This document shows, one piece after another, positions 60,601 through 64,000 of a DNA stretch of 64,000 nucleotides; within the stretch, counting starts at the first letter, position 1; the number at the start of each line of letters is the position of its first letter. The translations under genes and the position numbers were made by a program. The notes below the pieces were generated by a model. The model was not told the origin of the DNA and did not search any database. It was given only the letters and a program-made list of their open reading frames with translations. Location: contig CP136062.1 of assembly GCA_032622095.1 (NCBI GenBank), forward strand, positions 130,835,282 to 130,899,281, in the 5' to 3' direction. Source of the DNA: Siphonodentalium dalli. Lineage: Eukaryota > Mollusca > Scaphopoda > Gadilida > Siphonodentaliidae.

Positions 60601-63600
60601 CACCATTATATAATGATATGTAAAGTGGTACATCACGGTGAAATATTTGATGATGCAATGCCTGTAATAAAAACACATACATGTATTCCAGATTGAAGGC
60701 CCACAATAGCACATTTCCATATCCACAACCCTGGAGTGATACCATGTTTAATTTAACTATTAACCTAACTATTTAAAATGCATGTAGCCAAGTGTTGATT
60801 TTTCTGAAGTCAGTCGACTATGCTGTTACGGTTTTAGAGTTTAGATCTACTTCTTTCAAGTTCATTTCAATGATGTTCATAACTATTTAAATATAAATAA
60901 TTATTGGGAGCATTTATATAAACGCACATGTATCTTCACAATAAAATGCAGTTCTAATAAAAATTAGACTGCACGTTACAGAGTCTGATGATAATAGCTA
61001 TCAGTCACATTATCATTGGTATAAATAGCTTCTGCTTGCAATCCCAAGCTGTATGATGTCACAGCGAACAAATATTTTTACAATTGACGGAATGATATAC
61101 CCCAGCATAATACAGATTCATACTTCAAATATTGTTAATGGATTGGAGCGATCTCATTGGCCAAGGGGTGTGAATTGATTTATAAAATATATCCAGTTGG
61201 ATATTTTTTTATATATATCATGGTTGGGAGGTCAATTTATTTCATGGATTTATGTGAATTAATTTAGTTTGAATTTTCTCTCTTTCAGAGACAACATAGT
61301 ATCAGACTGTTGCCAGGGTTGTTTTGTGGTCACATGTACGTTATGTGCCTTCATTAGCCTTGTTTGGTTACGAGAACAAATTCTTCATGGTGGAGGCCCA
61401 GATTGGCTGGAACAGGATCAAGTTGGTGAAAATCAGCCAGCGGTGAGTGTTTCCATATCCAGATATTTAGATTTTACTATATAGCAATGACAGAATTGAT
61501 CCACATCTTTTTGATATTTTGCCTAAACTCACTATACTGACATACAACTTCTTTTCTCAAAATAAACTTTGATATTTCGACAATAACACATCATTTTTCA
61601 TTAACCTCTCCACTGCTAATTGACGTCATGACATTGTGTGCTGGGTTGTGATGTTCTGCCAATTTTGCAAAGATGTCGCTAAAAAACATACAACTGACTT
61701 CATGCAAACGCTACCCCATAGCCAATCATGGAACACCATACATTGATTGAAATATCGAGATACACCTGTTCAGTTGCACTAATTCTTAGCCCCCTTTATA
61801 AATGATGGCTGCCTCTTAGTGTGCGGAAGTATGTAGCACACAGTGTGACGTTTTAGGTCTGTACTCATTGATGTATAGCAGCCAAAAGGTTAATGGTAAA
61901 TATACATTTTACTATACATAACTTCATTTTGCTTATATTTTAAATCTTCCACTTTACAATGATATAGAATGTATGATATCAAACTGTATAAGGAACTTGT
62001 TCTAGTGTTGAAACGATTAGTGAATTTCAGAGTCGACTAGTCGAGACCCAAAAGTCGCGTTGCGTCGACTAGTCGGTACCCGATATCAAAACTTTCAAAC
62101 ATAACATGGTACGGAAATTCATTGTACATGGCGTACACTGATGACTGATGCAATGACGGTCTATTGCGTAGCGCATTTCCCTGCATAGACACCAATTTAT
62201 TTGGGAAATAATACTGTAAACATCTTGATATTTATCCAACACACTGAATGTAATTATATAATTAGACATGTGGTGGATAATGATTAGAAACTCGACCATT
62301 TATACAGGTTTTAAATTTAATATCTGCGTTCGAGATTTCGTCACGTGATCACCAATAAACCGGTGCTGAGCAGTGTCACTATAAAATGTTAATGTTCCGA
62401 CTAAATACGCCCTATAGAATAGGCTATGTTGTAGAATACGATAGCCAGTTCTTAATGTCAGTATCATTTATATATGGCAGCAACAATGACGTCACCTTAA
62501 GCGACCTTCAATTGATCAATTGAAATATACACAGTGTCTAGATCAAAGCGGTCTCCGACAAACGATAAAGCCGCGTCAATCATTGCCATCATGTCGCAGT
62601 GATGTCTTTGACCTCAAACGACGAGTGAGACATTGTGTTGTCAATTTCATTCTTTCAATTAATAGTCGGGTCACCGTGTGTGTCTATACTAGTAACACTG
62701 TCAATTCCGGGTGCCACCAAATGTTATACTTACCGTAACTTACGCGCAGTTAACACCGTTTATGTCGGAATCGATCTTGAAAGCGTTATACATGGAACTA
62801 ATACACTATGTTCCGACTAGTCGACGGCAAAATTCAGAGTCGACGTTCTGACATTTCAGCGTCGTCTACGACTAGTCGATTAATCGTTTCAACCCTAACT
62901 TGTTCAGTATGAGGTGTTCATTGCTTCATAATCTACGTGATCAAATTCTCATTTCTTATTGAAATGGCCATGTTACAATCAAAAAACACATTGAAAGATC
63001 TGTCAAAGTCCCTATCATACCAGTATTTATCTGTGATAATACACATCCTTGAGCACTATGTATGGCCTAAAACTCATATTTATCTGTGCTATTCCATGCC
63101 ATTAACCTTTCCATGATTGGAGCTTCTTGAAATTTTGCGAAAACCCTGTGCCAATGCTTGCTTCCATATATGTGAATCACCCTTAGGGAGCCTCGCATAT
63201 ATAAGAGAATACATTGGTCTAACTATATTTCCCTTGACCTTGTAGCCAGTTTATTCTCTTATATATGTGAGACTCGCATGTGGGAGACTCACATATATAA
63301 GAGAATGCACTGGCACAAGATCTTTAATGCTGCACCAGCGCAGCGCAGCTCCCGTCATGAAAGAGTTTATTAGCTCACCTGAGACGAAGTCTCCGGTGGA
63401 GCTATAGTCATCACTCCTCGTCCGTCGTCCGTCCGTCCGTCTGTCCGTCTGTCTGTCTGTCCGTCTGTCCGTCCGTCAACTTTTTTAAAAACATCTTCTC
63501 CTCTGTTTGAAACCATCATACCAAATTGGTTCATATTTGGTGTGGATGTTCCCTAGGTGACTCTCATTCAGATTTGTTCAAATGAGTCACTGGGTCAAAT

Positions 63601-64000
63601 AGTTGCCAAACCAGGGTCATAACTCTATTCCTCCACAGTAATTCTTACAACAACTTCTTGTCCATAACCATTGTGCCGATTTAGCTAATATTTGGTATGG
63701 AGGGTCCTTGGGTGACTGGTGTTCAGATTTGTTCAAATGAGGTCACCCGGTCAATTAGTTGAGAAACCAGGGCCATAACACATAGTAATTCTTACAATGA
63801 CTTCATCTACAAAAATATTGGGCCGATTTAGCTTATATTTGGTACTGAGGGACCTTGGGTGACTGGGAATCAGATTTGTTCAAATTGGATCACTGGGTCA
63901 TTAGGGGCAGAGCCAGGGACATAACTCTAAAAACCAAAAAATTACATTTTTGTATTTTGATCATATTTGGTGTGGATGTTCCCTAGGTGACTGTCATTCA
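48601..64000 (+). CDS. MARCHF6: E3 ubiquitin ligase MARCHF6 (Doa10/TEB4), N-terminal six exons, runs off the right edge
   Basis: Exons are 48601-48643 (ATG), 52767-52863, 53733-53806, 54874-55017, 58933-59005 and 61289-61442, all GT-AG with matching phases, giving residues 1-195. This ER-resident ligase marks misfolded and regulated membrane proteins for proteasomal degradation. All eight RING-CH ligands are present in C4HC3 spacing: Cys17, Cys20, Cys34, Cys36, His44, Cys47, Cys60 and Cys63. Residues 72-78 (IYSPDMP) follow as in the vertebrate protein. Membrane segment 1 is about 100-118 ([18 protein letters not shown]) and segment 2 about 154-171 ([17 protein letters not shown]), linked by [20 protein letters not shown], which is nearly unchanged from vertebrates. 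Vertebrate MARCHF6 is about 910 residues, so most of the protein lies beyond 64,000. From 61,443 on the window holds only intron 6 or undetected exons. Confidence 0.95.
49340..51460 (+). mobile_element. 5'-truncated CR1/L2-like LINE with one frameshift
   Basis: Two overlapping frames, 49,355-50,026 and 49,968-51,332, together give the region before the RT, the full RT and the C-terminal domain. Visible motifs are [28 protein letters not shown] and the YADDTQIYF catalytic box (normally YADD or FADD), then HLDYCNSLL and the [11 protein letters not shown] tail. One extra A in the run at 50,006-50,008 splits the frame. No endonuclease or ORF1 remains. The 3' end has GAGCGCTATACAAATTAATT and an ATTGT-type tail, as in L2-like LINEs. 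It sits in MARCHF6 intron 1 in the sense direction. Confidence 0.9.
54331..54760. repeat. GAAATTTGGTATGG-type repeat in MARCHF6 intron 3
   Basis: The stretch contains CATCTGAGTGAAATTTGGTA and TCAATGATATTTGGTATGGA about 180 bp apart, the same wording as the 'ACCAAATTTCA' repeats elsewhere. It happens to keep a 133-codon frame. I treat it as non-coding because the frame has no splice context and the repeat explains it. Confidence 0.4.
55250..55506. mobile_element. double-hairpin MITE, copy i
   Basis: This complete inverted copy starts CTTTCATGACGGGAGCTGCG, has both hairpins with the linker ACAAGGTCAAGGTAAATATT, and ends CCAGTCATGGAAGGGTTAA. It lies in MARCHF6 intron 4. Confidence 0.85.
56390..58520 (-). 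pseudogene. decayed DIRS-like retrotransposon, split by a hAT element
   Basis: On the minus strand, frames with several stops read [20 protein letters not shown] and, on the other side of the hAT insert, [15 protein letters not shown]. These fit the RNase-H end ('H-I-x-G-x-x-N-x-x-A-D') and the following 'W-D-x-L-x-A-Y-A-F-P-P' segment that DIRS-type elements carry. Reading is by eye across stops and frameshifts. Repeated TCTCCGTCAAAGATATCTTG blocks at about 55,728 and 56,071 may belong to it. Confidence 0.4.
56882..58076 (-). mobile_element. non-autonomous hAT element with BED exon, copy 3
   Basis: This inverted copy of the 42.9- and 44.8-kb elements has ends TAGGGTCCTGCGAATTGG and ATTCGCAGGACCCTA and a perfect 8-bp duplication ATTAACAG (56874-56881 and 58077-58084). 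The BED exon region (57,404-57,607) keeps the start ([11 protein letters not shown]) but has lost the two cysteines. Confidence 0.88.
59301..60254. mobile_element. pogo/Tigger-type deletion derivative
   Basis: The ends are CAGTCAAACTTCGTTAAGTC and its near-complement GACTTAACGAAGTGTAACTG, flanked by TA on both sides. TTAAGTCGAA repeats lie inside both ends, the style of Tigger/pogo elements. A 72-codon frame at 59,678-59,896 ends in [16 protein letters not shown], like the tail of CENPB/JRK-related transposases. The DDE core is missing. It lies in MARCHF6 intron 5. Confidence 0.75.
62003..62897. mobile_element. hAT-like element 2, copy 2
   Basis: The ends are TAGTGTTGAAACGATTAG and TAATCGTTTCAACCCTA, flanked by a perfect 8-bp duplication ACTTGTTC (61995-62002 and 62898-62905). 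GTCGACTAGTCG repeats stand inside both ends. There is no transposase; it is 895 bp long. It lies beyond MARCHF6 exon 6. Confidence 0.8.
63104..63370. mobile_element. double-hairpin MITE, copy j
   Basis: It starts TTAACCTTTCCATGATTGGA, has both hairpins and the linker TTTCCCTTGACCTTGTAGCC, and ends GCTCCCGTCATGAAAGAGTT. Confidence 0.8.
63371..64000. repeat. TAGCTCACCTGAG element with (GTCC)n tract, cut by the window edge
   Basis: It begins with a hairpin-like TAGCTCACCTGAGAC...GTGGAGCTATA, then a CGTCCGTCCGTCCGTCTGTC tract (63,420-63,477), then about three diverged units with GGGTCATAACTC and TTCATATTTGGTGTGGATG. This is the reverse-oriented form of the hairpin / GGAC tract / CATAACTC-unit elements elsewhere in the window. 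Confidence 0.7.

Overview
This window reads as nuclear DNA of an invertebrate animal, most likely a bivalve mollusc. It is AT-rich, genes are split into short exons by kilobase introns with GT-AG sites, and the introns and spacers are packed with small DNA transposons, foldback elements and LINEs. The bivalve guess rests mainly on two repeat types I associate with bivalve genomes: the 'GGCCATAACTC' tandem-repeat elements that end in (CGGACGGA)n tracts and a hairpin, and the TAGCTCACCTGAG-type repeat at 63,370 followed by (GTCC)n. I could not run any search to confirm the species.

Layout. (1) 2,155-9,147, minus strand: a four-exon gene for an unrecognised 558-residue polar, serine-rich protein (gene B). 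(2) 14,599-19,618, minus strand: a five-exon gene for an unrecognised 347-residue acidic protein with a 10-residue repeat (gene A). (3) 25,899-48,280, minus strand: an eleven-exon WDR88 orthologue of 394 residues with seven WD repeats and a C-terminal Cys2-Cys2 module. Its 9.5-kb first intron holds nested transposons. (4) 48,601 to beyond the right edge, plus strand: the first six exons of the ER membrane E3 ubiquitin ligase MARCHF6 (Doa10/TEB4 family), with a complete RING-CH domain and the first two membrane segments. Exon phases agree at every junction of all four models.

WDR88 and MARCHF6 are divergent. Their start codons are 320 bp apart around one GC-richer segment with an ETS-type site and a perfect cAMP-response element, so they probably share a bidirectional promoter.

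Mobile DNA fills the rest. It includes: a deletion-derivative hAT family carrying a BED zinc-finger exon (three copies, each with a perfect 8-bp target duplication, two of them inside one LINE); a second hAT-like family; a PIF/Harbinger-type element; a pogo/Tigger derivative; a 5'-truncated CR1/L2-like LINE with one frameshift; remains of DIRS-like and Ty3-like elements; a double-hairpin MITE in about ten copies; and several other foldback families. No tRNA, rRNA or CRISPR array was seen.
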